Shown: in pieces, positions 16,752 to 26,047 of the stretch
Layout: the number at the start of each line of letters is the position of its first letter
Position numbering within the stretch: position 1 is the first letter of the stretch
Source: Pseudochryseolinea flava
Lineage (GTDB): Bacteria > Bacteroidota > Bacteroidia > Cytophagales > Cyclobacteriaceae
Length of the DNA stretch: 64,000 nucleotides
Direction of reading: 5' to 3'
Assembly: GCF_003286915.1 (NCBI RefSeq)
Contig: NZ_QMFY01000012.1
Location: forward strand, 1 to 64,000
Position numbers and translations under genes: made by a program
The notes under the pieces: generated by a model
Seen by the model: only the letters and a program-made list of their open reading frames with translations
The model's database searches: none
What the model was told of the DNA's origin: nothing

Positions 16752-17258
16752 ATGGGAACTACAAAGGATTTAACATCAACGAAAGGAATCGAGAAACTCC
16801 GCGAGATTGCCAACGATGCAAAGATATGCCACCTGGCGACAGGACTTGATAAGCGTCCTATTTCTGCTAGACCAATGAGTACATTAGAAGTTGACGACAG
16901 CGGGGCGATATGGTTCTTTAGCAGTATTAGCAGCGGCAAAAACGATGAGATCGAAGCTGATCCAGATGTACAGCTGTTCTATGCGCAAAATAGTAAATCG
17001 GAGTACCTCAGTGTATTTGGTCACGCCGAGATTGTTCATGACCGCCAGAAAATTGAAGCGCTCTGGACCCCCATTGCCAAAGTTTGGTTCACCGAGGGTA
17101 AAAACGACCCAGATATTTCGCTTATTAAGGTAACGCCAGTAGATGCTCACTATTGGGATACTAAGAGTAACAAGGCTGTTCAGTTGATCAAGATGTTTGC
17201 TGGTGCGATCACCGGTAAAACGATGGACGATGGCGTAGAAGGTGACATTCGTTTATAG
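16752..17258 (+). CDS. Pyridoxamine 5'-phosphate oxidase-fold protein (general stress protein 26 type)
   Basis: A 168-residue split-barrel flavin-binding protein. Typical segments are ICHLATGLDKRPISARPMST (strands contacting FMN), IWFFSSISSGKNDEI and the closing WDTKSNKAVQLIKM. Members are annotated as general stress protein 26/YdaG-like and probably bind FMN or F420-like cofactors; a true PdxH role is unlikely because the PdxH C-terminal region is missing. The frame extends back to 16587, but homology-like sequence begins only at the ATG at 16752. Confidence 0.85.
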   Translation: MGTTKDLTSTKGIEKLREIANDAKICHLATGLDKRPISARPMSTLEVDDSGAIWFFSSISSGKNDEIEADPDVQLFYAQNSKSEYLSVFGHAEIVHDRQKIEALWTPIAKVWFTEGKNDPDISLIKVTPVDAHYWDTKSNKAVQLIKMFAGAITGKTMDDGVEGDIRL

Positions 17259-17836
17259 GGTAATATTTGTACTGACCTGTTGACGTTGGTGCGTTCAAGG
17301 TCAACAGGTCGTGCATTTAAACCCCATATTGATATTAGAGAACGATTAGAAACATTACATCGATCATACAGAACGTAACTGTAGAATAAAAAAAGTTTTT
17401 TTCGGATCCACACGGTCAATAGAAACCCATCTTATAAAAAGTATTGTGCTTGTACGCAGTAGACGTTTCTTGTAATCTACACTGGTTTGAAAAATATTAG
17501 TTATCAAAATGATAGGGCGTTTTTTGAACTGTACATCGGCCTTTTAACACACGTTTGAAATAAAAAAGTTTTTTCCAACACCATTGCTTCTATACAAACG
17601 TCCCTGCTCCATAAAATTGTAGTTAAGCGTGTTCTTGTCTCAGTATTGATTTTTACTGCGAAAGAAAATATAAAATCTTGAAGCGTAACGGTGTTTTTTG
17701 AACGGCGCGTAAGTGTGGAGGCACATTGGCAACTGCATCTACGCGTTCAATAGTTTCGTTATTTGCATCATCTTGAATGTCGAACATAAATAGTGCGGCA
17801 TCTATTTTTTAAAGATAAGCTAAACAAGTAGGCAGT
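17259..17836. other. Long gene-free spacer (578 bases)
   Basis: AT-rich DNA with no supported gene. It holds one strong hairpin (17274-17310) and two loosely repeated motifs: GTTTTTTGAAC near 17520 and 17693, and AAAAAAGTTTTTT-like stretches near 17390 and 17563. Decay of a former gene or promoters for 17837 are both possible. Confidence 0.5.
17274..17310. terminator. Perfect 11-bp inverted repeat after the PNPOx-fold gene
   Basis: GACCTGTTGAC (17274-17284) and GTCAACAGGTC (17300-17310) are perfect inverted repeats with a 15-base loop, starting 16 bases after the stop at 17258. The T-content after it is modest (GTGCATTTAAACC), so it is either a weak terminator or a protein-binding site. Confidence 0.55.
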
Positions 17837-18094
17837 ATGAAACAGGTACCATTTAATGAGCTAGCGATGAAACACAAAATTGTGTTGATCGAGGATTTTT
17901 CTGAGGAACTAGCATCAATTGAGTTTTACGAACATCGTATTCACTTGTACGCTCTAGATTCTTTGCTGATTGAAGCGTACCATAATATCGATACGAAACA
18001 AATCGAAAGAATCACCATCGCAGAATATGGCGACCTCGATAAGTTTCTTCCTTGGATTACATTGTCGTCGCTTTTGGCAAAGATTAAAGCCTAA
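17837..18094 (+). CDS. Hypothetical small protein (85 aa)
   Basis: No recognised family. The product has no signal peptide or membrane helix and looks like a small alpha/beta protein (HKIVLIEDFSEELASIEFYE; EYGDLDKFLPWITLSSLLAK). It begins with ATG shortly after an AT-rich promoter-like region and is convergent with the Ku gene 57 bases away. Length, start and codon usage support a real gene, but no role can be given. Confidence 0.6.
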   Translation: MKQVPFNELAMKHKIVLIEDFSEELASIEFYEHRIHLYALDSLLIEAYHNIDTKQIERITIAEYGDLDKFLPWITLSSLLAKIKA

Positions 18095-18151
18095 GCAATT
18101 GTATTGTATTAAGGTTACAGGTATAAATTTAACATTCTGACGAGAGGCCTC

Positions 18152-18940
18152 TTAGGAGGCCTTCTTCAGACTGGCCTTCAGTTGAGCCATAATATCATCA
18201 TCTTTCTTCTTGCGGTGCGTTACTTTCATCGTCGCCGAGTCATCATCCACTTTCTTTTTCTTGCCCTTGGTATTCGCCTTTGATTTGATCATCTTCATCA
18301 GATCACTCGAATACGTGTCTTTAAACCTATTGGGCTTGAACGATGTCGACAACTGATCAATAAGGCTCATGGCCATCTTCAGTTCGTTTGGCTTCGGCTT
18401 GGTATGCTTCGGTAAATCAAGTTCTGTTGTATCGCGTATTTCTTCTGCATAGCGAATGGTGTTCAGCACGATTACATTCTTCATGGGTGATAGCACGCAA
18501 AGGTGTTCCTTGTTGCGTAGTACAAAGCTCCCGATACCAGCCTTCTCACTTTTTTGCAAGGCTTCCAATAACAGCGTGTAAGCCTTGTTCCCTGATTTTT
18601 CGGGAACGAGATAATAGGGACTCTCAAAAAACATCGGCTCTATTTCTTCCTGCATAACAAAGTCGCTGATATCGATGATCGAACTCTTCTTCGGACTTGC
18701 TGCTTTGAAATCTTTGTCTTCGAGAATGATATACTGATTCCGGTACTTGTAGCCTTTCACGATATCTTTATAGTTTACTTCACGTCCCGTTTTTTCATTA
18801 ACACGACGAAACCGAATATGCGCGTGATCTTTTTTATCCAACATGTCCAGGTCCAGTTCGCTTCGTTGTGAAGCACTATAAAGTTTTACAGGAATATTTA
18901 CGAGACCAAAACCGATGGCCCCTTTCCAAATTGCTTTCAT
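18152..18940 (-). CDS. ku: Bacterial Ku protein, non-homologous end joining
   Basis: Forms a homodimeric ring on double-strand DNA ends and recruits LigD. The conserved N-terminus MKAIWKGAIGFGLVNIPVKL starts at the ATG at 18940 (a longer frame opens with GTG at 19018). The Ku core follows, with GREVNYKDIVKGYKY, the VLSPMKNVIVLNTIRY region and a basic Lys-rich C-terminus (about 220-262) of the kind that binds DNA and ligase. It is 262 residues, normal for bacterial Ku. It is divergent from ligD across 113 bases. Confidence 0.95.
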   Translation of the reverse strand: MKAIWKGAIGFGLVNIPVKLYSASQRSELDLDMLDKKDHAHIRFRRVNEKTGREVNYKDIVKGYKYRNQYIILEDKDFKAASPKKSSIIDISDFVMQEEIEPMFFESPYYLVPEKSGNKAYTLLLEALQKSEKAGIGSFVLRNKEHLCVLSPMKNVIVLNTIRYAEEIRDTTELDLPKHTKPKPNELKMAMSLIDQLSTSFKPNRFKDTYSSDLMKMIKSKANTKGKKKKVDDDSATMKVTHRKKKDDDIMAQLKASLKKAS

Positions 18941-19053
18941 AGTAACTTGATATTTGTTAACCCATTTCAAAATATGATGCCATAGCATGCTGCCTTGCTG
19001 GTTTGATGCGCGTGGCACGAGATTAGAAATTGCTATATAAAATCTTGAAAGCT
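18941..19053. promoter_or_regulatory. Shared divergent promoter region of ku and ligD
   Basis: Only 113 bases separate the two divergent start codons, so both promoters must lie here. No clear operator was found. Shared control of the two end-joining genes is an inference from layout. Confidence 0.55.
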
Positions 19054-21759
19054 ATGGCACTGTCGAAGTATAAGAAGAAAAGAAGTTTTAAGAGCACGCC
19101 CGAACCAGTAGGCGGGAAGCCATTGAAAAAGACGTTGCGTTTTGTTGTGCAGAAGCATGATGCTTCACACCTGCACTACGACTTTAGATTGGAGATGGAG
19201 GGTGTGTTGAAAAGCTGGGCAGTGCCGAAAGGCCCGTCGATGGATACGAAGACAAAACGCCTCGCGATGATGGTCGAGGATCATCCGTATGATTATGGAA
19301 CGTTCGAAGGCATAATACCTGAAGGCAACTACGGTGCAGGAACCGTGATGTTATGGGATGAAGGTACCTACGAATCGGTGGCTACTACAGGCGAAGATAA
19401 ACTCACGCAAGACAAAGATTTACGAAAGCAACTTCGGCAAGGTAAACTGAAATTTACATTGCATGGCAAAAAATTGAATGGACAGTTCGCCTTAGTGAAG
19501 TCAAGTGGTAGGGGGGAGAACGCATGGCTGCTGATGAAACTTAAAGATGATTTTGCTTCGTCGGAAGAAATTCTTGACAAAGATAAATCTGTCCTATCAA
19601 GGAAGACAATCGAGCAATTAAGCAAGGTTGTAACAAAGTCGAAAGAGAAGAAGCCAACCAACGGAAGTCGTAAGCCCTTGAAGCGTACAACGGCGAAGAA
19701 AAAGTCCGCGCCTACGGAGGCTAAAATTCCGAAGAAGTCGACTACGCGAAAAAAATCGGACACTACTATTCAAGCTCTCCTCGATAAAGCCAAGAAAACA
19801 AGCTTCCCAAAGAAACTTGCACCGATGTTGGCAACGCTTGTAGAGAAGCCTATCAATACAGCTGGGTGGCAATACGAGATTAAGTGGGATGGATATCGCG
19901 CCATTGGATTTGTAGATGGCGCGCATTCTGAATTGCGGTCCCGTAATGATAAGTCGTTCAACGAAAAGTTTTATCCAATTTATCAAGGCATTGCAGACTG
20001 GAACGTGTCTGCCGTCGTCGATGGTGAAATTGTAGTGTTGAACGATAAAGGACTTTCTGATTTTAATGCACTGCAAAATTGGCGAAGCGAGGCCGATGGT
20101 GAACTCTTCTATTATTTGTTCGATCTCTTATGGTACGATGGCCACGACTTAACGGCGTTGCCCATGCACGAACGTCGCGCAATTCTGAAGTCGATTGTTC
20201 CCGAGAACGGAAGTATTCGCTATAGTGAAAATTTTGATACGACGGGCGATGAGTTCTATGCACTTGCCGGTAAGATGGGATTGGAGGGTATTGTTGCTAA
20301 GTTAGCCGATAGCGAATATCATCCTGGACAGCGTTCACGGGAGTGGCTAAAGATCAAAACAAACAAAAGACAAGAGGTTGTGATTGGCGGCTTTACCAAC
20401 AACGACGATTCAAGTAAAGTGTTTAGCTCCCTTCTTGTAGGCGTTTACGATAATGGCCGATTGCAATATACCGGCAAAGTGGGGACAGGTTTTTCAGATA
20501 AGACACAACGCGAAATGATGAAGCAATTCAAGCCGCTCATCTCGAAGTCTTGTCCCTTTACCGAAGCACCGGACGTAAACAAACCCTCGCGTTTTCGCCC
20601 CGATCCACCCCACGCAAAGGCTACGTGGTTGAAACCAGAATTGGTTTGTGAAGTAAGCTATACAGAGCTCACAAATGATGGTGTGATGCGTCATCCGTCA
20701 TTTGAAGGGATGCGCATCGATAAAAAAGCTGAACAGGTGGTGGCAGAAGTAGAAACGCCCGTTGCGGAGATAGCGGAAAGTGAGAGTCCGCTCCATCGTC
20801 AAAAGATTTTGAAGAAGTCAGAGACGAAATCCAGGCACACGTTACTCAATCCGAGTGAAGAAACGCAAGTGAAGAAGATCAACGCGCACGAAATAAAATT
20901 CACAAACCTGAGCAAAATATATTGGCCAGATAAGAAAGTGACGAAGCGCGATATGCTCAATTACTATTATCAAATGGCACCGATCATCCTGCCCTACTTG
21001 AAGGATCGTCCACAGTCACTCAACAGGTTTCCGAACGGTATTAAGGGAATGAGTTTCTACCAAAAAGATGTTACCGGAAAGGTTCCTGATTGGGTTGAGC
21101 AATACTTATATCACAGCGAAGGAGAGAAGCAAGACAAACATTTTATGGTTGCGACCAATGAAGCCAGCGTACTCTATATGGCTACCTTGGGATGCATTGA
21201 AATGAATCCATGGAGCAGTACTGTTCATAAGCCTGATCATCCTGATTGGTGTGTCATTGATCTAGATCCAGCGAAGAACAATTTCGACAAGGTGATCGAG
21301 GCAGCATTGGTCACTAAACAAGTATTGGATGGTTTAGCAGTGCCTTCGTATTGTAAGACCAGCGGATCTACCGGGCTACATATCTATATCCCGTTCAACG
21401 CAAAATATACCTATGAACAGTCGAAGGAATTCGCACGGGTAGTAGTGACAATGGTAAATGCAGAACTTCCGCGGACAACAAGTATTGAGCGCACCGTCTC
21501 TAAGCGTGGCGGAAAAATCTATTTGGACTTTTTACAGAATAGACCACAGGCAACACTTGCTGCAGCGTATTCCTTGCGACCTAAGCCAGGTGCGCCGGTG
21601 TCGATGCCGTTGACGTGGGATGAGGTGAAACCTGGTTTAAAGATTACCGACTTTACTATTTTCAATGCAGTCGATCGCGTGAAAGAAACAGGAGACCTTT
21701 TTAAGCCAGTACTTGGAAAGGGGATAAGCCTTGAGAAAGCTGTGAAGCAATTTGAATAA
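19054..21759 (+). CDS. ligD: ATP-dependent DNA ligase D (multidomain)
   Basis: Processes and seals double-strand breaks with Ku. Domain order is phosphoesterase, ligase, polymerase. The 3'-phosphoesterase domain (about 20-165) has HDASHLHYDFRLEMEG with metal-binding His and Asp. A Lys/Ser-rich linker (about 195-245) follows. The ligase domain (about 260-560) has the nucleotidyl lysine in YEIKWDGYRAIGF near residue 277 and GLEGIVAKL. The C-terminal primase-polymerase domain (about 620-895) has LSKIYWPDKKVTKRDML and the metal-binding VIDLDPA. At about 901 residues it is complete. ATG at 19054 is preferred over an upstream frame start at 19030. Confidence 0.96.
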   Translation: MALSKYKKKRSFKSTPEPVGGKPLKKTLRFVVQKHDASHLHYDFRLEMEGVLKSWAVPKGPSMDTKTKRLAMMVEDHPYDYGTFEGIIPEGNYGAGTVMLWDEGTYESVATTGEDKLTQDKDLRKQLRQGKLKFTLHGKKLNGQFALVKSSGRGENAWLLMKLKDDFASSEEILDKDKSVLSRKTIEQLSKVVTKSKEKKPTNGSRKPLKRTTAKKKSAPTEAKIPKKSTTRKKSDTTIQALLDKAKKTSFPKKLAPMLATLVEKPINTAGWQYEIKWDGYRAIGFVDGAHSELRSRNDKSFNEKFYPIYQGIADWNVSAVVDGEIVVLNDKGLSDFNALQNWRSEADGELFYYLFDLLWYDGHDLTALPMHERRAILKSIVPENGSIRYSENFDTTGDEFYALAGKMGLEGIVAKLADSEYHPGQRSREWLKIKTNKRQEVVIGGFTNNDDSSKVFSSLLVGVYDNGRLQYTGKVGTGFSDKTQREMMKQFKPLISKSCPFTEAPDVNKPSRFRPDPPHAKATWLKPELVCEVSYTELTNDGVMRHPSFEGMRIDKKAEQVVAEVETPVAEIAESESPLHRQKILKKSETKSRHTLLNPSEETQVKKINAHEIKFTNLSKIYWPDKKVTKRDMLNYYYQMAPIILPYLKDRPQSLNRFPNGIKGMSFYQKDVTGKVPDWVEQYLYHSEGEKQDKHFMVATNEASVLYMATLGCIEMNPWSSTVHKPDHPDWCVIDLDPAKNNFDKVIEAALVTKQVLDGLAVPSYCKTSGSTGLHIYIPFNAKYTYEQSKEFARVVVTMVNAELPRTTSIERTVSKRGGKIYLDFLQNRPQATLAAAYSLRPKPGAPVSMPLTWDEVKPGLKITDFTIFNAVDRVKETGDLFKPVLGKGISLEKAVKQFE

Positions 21760-21787
21760 GTACTTCACAGCATTCTACTCTTTGTTA

Positions 21788-22384
21788 TTAGAGGAGCTTT
21801 ACAAAAATATCTTTGTACAACACTTTACTTTTTGGATCGTGACCTTGCAACGCGAAGGTACCAGATGATAATTTTCCGTTTTCACCTTCGGTATATTCGT
21901 TCACTACTTTATCATTGATTTTGATAGTGATCTTTTTGCCAACTACAATGATGTGATAGGTAAACCACTCATTGTCCTTGTGTGCTGCTTCTTTTACATC
22001 TTGCACAGCATACAAGCTTGCTGTTTTGCGCCAGTCAGACTGAGTAGCATTCACTTGTGCTTCGTAACCTTTGGCTGGCCAACCTTCTTCCTGATAGGTC
22101 GTGTGAAAAAAGATCCCTGAATTCGATCCCGGCGTAGTCATCACCTTGGCTTTGAATTCAAAGTTTGTGAAATTGTGATTGCCAACACTGCCCATATAGA
22201 ACAAATGCGCACGGTCACCGAAGGCTTGAATGGCGCCATCTTGGATTGTGAAAGTCCCGGGACGTTCCGCAGCTTTCCAGCCGTCAAAAGATTTGCCGTC
22301 GAATAGGCTGATCCAGCCGTCTTGTGCCTGTGTGACCTGCATCGTCAAGAATAGCAACACGAACGATAGAAGGTAGTTTTTCAT
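21788..22384 (-). CDS. DUF1080 (3-keto-disaccharide hydrolase-like) secreted protein
   Basis: A signal peptide (about 1-20, ending TQAQ) precedes one DUF1080 jelly-roll domain, with the family's opening SLFDGKSFDGWKAAERPGTF, the SGIFFHTTYQEEGWPAKGYEAQVNA core and a final FALQGHDPKSKVLYKDIFVKL. Characterised relatives cleave 3-keto-glycosides, so a periplasmic or surface sugar-processing role fits, but the substrate is unknown. At 198 residues it is a single-domain form. A TTG-led extension to 22390 was discarded in favour of ATG at 22384. Confidence 0.85.
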   Translation of the reverse strand: MKNYLLSFVLLFLTMQVTQAQDGWISLFDGKSFDGWKAAERPGTFTIQDGAIQAFGDRAHLFYMGSVGNHNFTNFEFKAKVMTTPGSNSGIFFHTTYQEEGWPAKGYEAQVNATQSDWRKTASLYAVQDVKEAAHKDNEWFTYHIIVVGKKITIKINDKVVNEYTEGENGKLSSGTFALQGHDPKSKVLYKDIFVKLL

Positions 22385-22517
22385 AGTCAAATAATGTTAG
22401 GTATGATTGATTTCAATGGCTGCAATGTAAAAACAATTGGTCATCGAATACTACCGCTTGTATTATTTTGAATTTATGTTAGATTTGCTAAATCGATTTA
22501 CTAAATTTGCCCCCTTT

Positions 22518-23726
22518 ATGGCCAGTACGACCTCGCTGACAGAACGAAAGTATATTGTACCGTTCATTTTTGTAACCTCCCTGTTCATGCTGTGGGGGAT
22601 TGCCATCACCCTCGGAGAAGCTCTCAATCGGAACTTTCAGAATGTTCTTAAAATAAAACCATCCGAATCTGCGCTCGTGCAGTTCTCTATTTTTGGAGCA
22701 TATGCTGTCATGGCTATTCCAGCTGGACTGTTTATGAAACGCTTCGGCTATAAGTATGGTGCTGTATTTGGTCTGTTGCTTTATGCCGTCGGTGCCTTTA
22801 TGTTTATCCCATCAGCCAATGCAGGATCATTTCTGTTTTTTAGAATCTCTTTGTTTGTATTGGCTTGTGGCTTGGCTACGCTTGAGACCGTAGCGCACCC
22901 GTTTATTGCGTCCATGGGCCATCAAGACACAAGTGATCAGCGCATAAACTTTGCGCAATCGTTTAATGGGTTAGGAACCGTCATTGGGCCTTTACTCGGT
23001 GGGCTTATTATATTGGAGGGCACTGCGCAGGAGCAAAGTCTCGAGAGTGTCAAAATATTATACACTGTCATCGGAAGTGTGATCTTTGTGTTAGCCATTA
23101 GTTTTGCGTTTGTAAAGGTCCCTGCGCTAACAGATCATCATGACGCAGTCGATGATAAGGTCGCTGCAAAATCTCATGGAAGTCTATGGCAACATAAACA
23201 CTTTATATGGGCAGCCATTGCGCAGTTCTTCAACGTCGCAGCACAAGGTGGTACGTGGGCGTTCTTTATCAATTATGGCGCGCAAACGCAAGGCCTTCCT
23301 GATGAGCAGGCATCTTACTATTTCGGATTAAGTGCCGCGCTCATGATGGTCGGGCGATTTTTAGGAACGTTCCTCATGCGCTTCATTCCGCCGAATAAGT
23401 TGCTGGCGATTGCAGCGTTTATGAATATTGTAATGTGCATCATTGTCGCGCAGAATTTTGGCTGGCCATCTTTCATCGCACTTATTCTAATCAACTTCTT
23501 CTTCAGTATCATGTTTCCGACCATCTTTAGTCTCGGCTTAAAGAATTTGGGACCACATACAAAGCAAGCATCATCCTATATCGTCATGGGCGTAGTAGGA
23601 GGTGCAATATTTCCATTTTTAATGGGGCTCATCGCCGATCATGATATTGCAGCAGCATATTACTTGCCCATTATCTGTTACGTTGTGATTATGTTGTTTG
23701 GATGGAGATTGTATAAACCGAGATAG
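22518..23726 (+). CDS. FHS-family sugar MFS permease (FucP/GluP-like)
   Basis: An inner-membrane, 12-helix proton-coupled sugar importer of the L-fucose/glucose-galactose permease family. Family features are FVTSLFMLWGIAITLGEALN in helix 1, VQFSIFGAYAVMAIPAGLFM, LETVAHPFIASMG, and a NFAQSFNGLGTVIGPLLGG stretch typical of FHS permeases. ATG at 22518 begins the conserved N-terminus; ATG at 22476 is possible. The ROK kinase gene starts 24 bases after its stop, so imported sugar is probably phosphorylated by that kinase. Confidence 0.9.
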   Translation: MASTTSLTERKYIVPFIFVTSLFMLWGIAITLGEALNRNFQNVLKIKPSESALVQFSIFGAYAVMAIPAGLFMKRFGYKYGAVFGLLLYAVGAFMFIPSANAGSFLFFRISLFVLACGLATLETVAHPFIASMGHQDTSDQRINFAQSFNGLGTVIGPLLGGLIILEGTAQEQSLESVKILYTVIGSVIFVLAISFAFVKVPALTDHHDAVDDKVAAKSHGSLWQHKHFIWAAIAQFFNVAAQGGTWAFFINYGAQTQGLPDEQASYYFGLSAALMMVGRFLGTFLMRFIPPNKLLAIAAFMNIVMCIIVAQNFGWPSFIALILINFFFSIMFPTIFSLGLKNLGPHTKQASSYIVMGVVGGAIFPFLMGLIADHDIAAAYYLPIICYVVIMLFGWRLYKPR

Positions 23727-23750
23727 TCAACAGCAGAAATTTATATCGTC

Positions 23751-24854
23751 GTGAATATTTTAGATGACAAACGAATTGTAATGACCCTGGATGCAGGGGG
23801 GACGAATTTTGTATTTTCAGCATTGTCGGGAGGAAAGGAAGTCGTAAATTCAATTCATCATCCTTCCAATGCACATGATCTGGATCTTTGTCTTCGAACG
23901 TTGATCAAAGGATTTGAAGAAGTGAAAGCCAAATTGCCGCAGCCTCCCGTTGCGATTAGTTTCGCGTTCCCTGGTCCTGCGGATTATAAAAATGGCATCA
24001 TCGGAAAACTTCCAAACCTACCGGCATTTAATAAAAGTAATGGTGTTGCGCTGGGTCCCATGTTGGAAGATCATTTTAAGCTTCCTGTTTTTATCGGTAA
24101 TGATGGAGACCTTTTCACGTTAGCAGAATCTGCGGCGGGTGTCGTTCCCTTCATCAATGAACAACTCGCGGCACATGGTGTGAATAAAGCATACAAGAAC
24201 CTTTTTGGGATCACGCTCGGCACTGGCTTCGGCGCGGGTATGGTGATCAATAACAGGCTCAACGAGGGCGATAATGGATCAGCTAGTGAAGTATGGCTCA
24301 CGCGAAATTTCAGAAATACGAACTGGTATTCAGAATGCAGCGTCGGTGTAAGACCGGTGTTAAATCACTATCAAAAGTTTAGCGGCAGAGATGATGCATC
24401 ATTAACACCAAAGGATATTCATGATATTGCTTTAGGGAATTTAGAAGGCGATCAACAAGCTGCCTTGCTGGCGTTTCGTGAGATGGCGTTGGTGATAGCC
24501 GAATCATTGTGCAATGCGATCACCCTGATCGATGGCTTAATCGTGATTGGTGGAGGTTTAGCAGGTGCTTTCGACTTGATTGCTCCCGATATCATTCTTG
24601 CTATGAATGGAACAATTTGTAAGACCGATGGAACAGAAATTCCGCGATTGATCCAACGTGTCTATAACCTTGAAGATCCTCATCAGCTTGAACAATTTCT
24701 TGCCTATCGAGGCGTGGAGATAGAAGTACCATTTTCCAAGAGAAAAGTGTTTTATGCGGAAGAAAAGCGAATCGGTATTTGTAAAACCAAACTAGGCACT
24801 AGCCAGGCCGTTGCATTGGGTGCATATGTACACGCACTGCAGCACCTGTCGTAA
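23751..24854 (+). CDS. ROK-family sugar kinase-like protein
   Basis: An ASKHA-fold protein with the ATP-phosphate motif LDAGGTNFVFSAL (about 13-25), the sugar-binding FPGPADYKNGIIGKLPNLP region and GITLGTGFGAGMV. It most likely phosphorylates a hexose brought in by the preceding permease. It lacks the usual ROK zinc signature CGCG-x-x-GC; the corresponding segment reads CSVGVRPVLNHYQ. It also carries about 60 extra C-terminal residues after the second phosphate motif, so substrate or even catalysis may differ. Start is GTG. Its stop directly abuts the stop of the convergent LacI gene. Confidence 0.82.
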   Translation: MNILDDKRIVMTLDAGGTNFVFSALSGGKEVVNSIHHPSNAHDLDLCLRTLIKGFEEVKAKLPQPPVAISFAFPGPADYKNGIIGKLPNLPAFNKSNGVALGPMLEDHFKLPVFIGNDGDLFTLAESAAGVVPFINEQLAAHGVNKAYKNLFGITLGTGFGAGMVINNRLNEGDNGSASEVWLTRNFRNTNWYSECSVGVRPVLNHYQKFSGRDDASLTPKDIHDIALGNLEGDQQAALLAFREMALVIAESLCNAITLIDGLIVIGGGLAGAFDLIAPDIILAMNGTICKTDGTEIPRLIQRVYNLEDPHQLEQFLAYRGVEIEVPFSKRKVFYAEEKRIGICKTKLGTSQAVALGAYVHALQHLS

Positions 24855-25883
24855 CTATTTTCGTTTACTCGACTCCCGCACGATAATCGCAGTTCCGAGC
24901 ACAATCTCATGCTGTACTTTTTTCTGACGCGATGATGTCGGCTTTTCAATATTGTCAAGTAACGTGTTGATCAATGTTGTCGACATCTCGGCGATGGGTT
25001 GTGGTATCGCTGTGATCGAAGGTGTATGAATTCGGAATAGGTCAGTATCATCAAAAGATACCATGCCAACGTCTTTTGGAATGGACATTTTCAAACCCTT
25101 CAGTGCTTCGAGGCCACAGATGCCAAGATATCCAGTAGCAAAGAATACAGCATCCAATGACGTTGTTCTAAGGTAAGTCGTAATTTGTTCGATGTAGTCT
25201 TCTGCATGAAGGGAATAGTTCATCTTCAGCATGTGCTTGGAAAGCTTTGCTTCTTTGATCGCCTTCTCGTATCCCTTACCGCGGCTGACCATCTGTGGTT
25301 GATCTGAGTCCAACGTAATAAAAGCAATCTTCTTAAATCCATTTTCGATCAAATGACGTGTTCCCTCGATCGTACTCTTTTCATTGTTGATCATGACATA
25401 ACTTAAAGGTATGTCTTTGAAATTACGGTCGAATAGGATAATCTGCTTTCCTTCATTATACAATTTTTCGACATCGTCTTCAGCATTATCGGGTGCCGTG
25501 ATGATGTAGCCGTCCACACGCAATTGGTTGAACATGCGCAAATATTCCTGCGTCCTCTTTTTGTCGTTTTCGGTGCTGCAATAAATGATCTTATAACCGC
25601 GCAAGAAGGCTTCGTCTTCAATGTGTTTAGCAACACCCGAGAAGAATGGATCAGAGATGTCCTCTACCATCAGACCAATGATGCCTGTTCTTCCAGTACG
25701 AAGGCTTTGTGCTGCCTGACTTGGCGTATAGCCAACTTTATCGACCAGATTTTGTACTTTCTTCGTGAGCTCTTCACTGATGCGCTTTTCTTTTGCCTTC
25801 CCATTCAGAATGAACGAAACCGTGGTTTTGGAAATATTGAGCTTGGCTGCGATATCGTTGATGGAAAGTTTTCCTTTTTTCAT
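24855..25883 (-). CDS. LacI-family transcriptional regulator
   Basis: An N-terminal LacI helix-turn-helix (SINDIAAKLNISKTTVSFIL, about 6-25, with hinge NLVDKVGYTPSQAAQSLRTG) is joined to a periplasmic-binding-protein-like effector domain (IIGLMVEDISDPFFSGVAKHIE onward to about 330). It probably represses or activates the neighbouring sugar uptake genes when bound to a sugar or sugar phosphate. At 342 residues it is complete. It faces the permease/kinase pair tail-to-tail and is divergent from the UMF1 transporter. Confidence 0.93.
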   Translation of the reverse strand: MKKGKLSINDIAAKLNISKTTVSFILNGKAKEKRISEELTKKVQNLVDKVGYTPSQAAQSLRTGRTGIIGLMVEDISDPFFSGVAKHIEDEAFLRGYKIIYCSTENDKKRTQEYLRMFNQLRVDGYIITAPDNAEDDVEKLYNEGKQIILFDRNFKDIPLSYVMINNEKSTIEGTRHLIENGFKKIAFITLDSDQPQMVSRGKGYEKAIKEAKLSKHMLKMNYSLHAEDYIEQITTYLRTTSLDAVFFATGYLGICGLEALKGLKMSIPKDVGMVSFDDTDLFRIHTPSITAIPQPIAEMSTTLINTLLDNIEKPTSSRQKKVQHEIVLGTAIIVRESSKRK

Positions 25884-26047
25884 ATAACAACATTAGTAAA
25901 AAAGCCTGTACGAATAAACATCGGATGTCAATTCGTCCGGATGCGGACCTGCGGGCAAAACCCTGCCCTTGGGATAGAAAGTATTCACGCTACGGATGTC
26001 TGATTTGCCGCGCGAATGCATACCTTGTATGTTCAAAATACTGTGCT

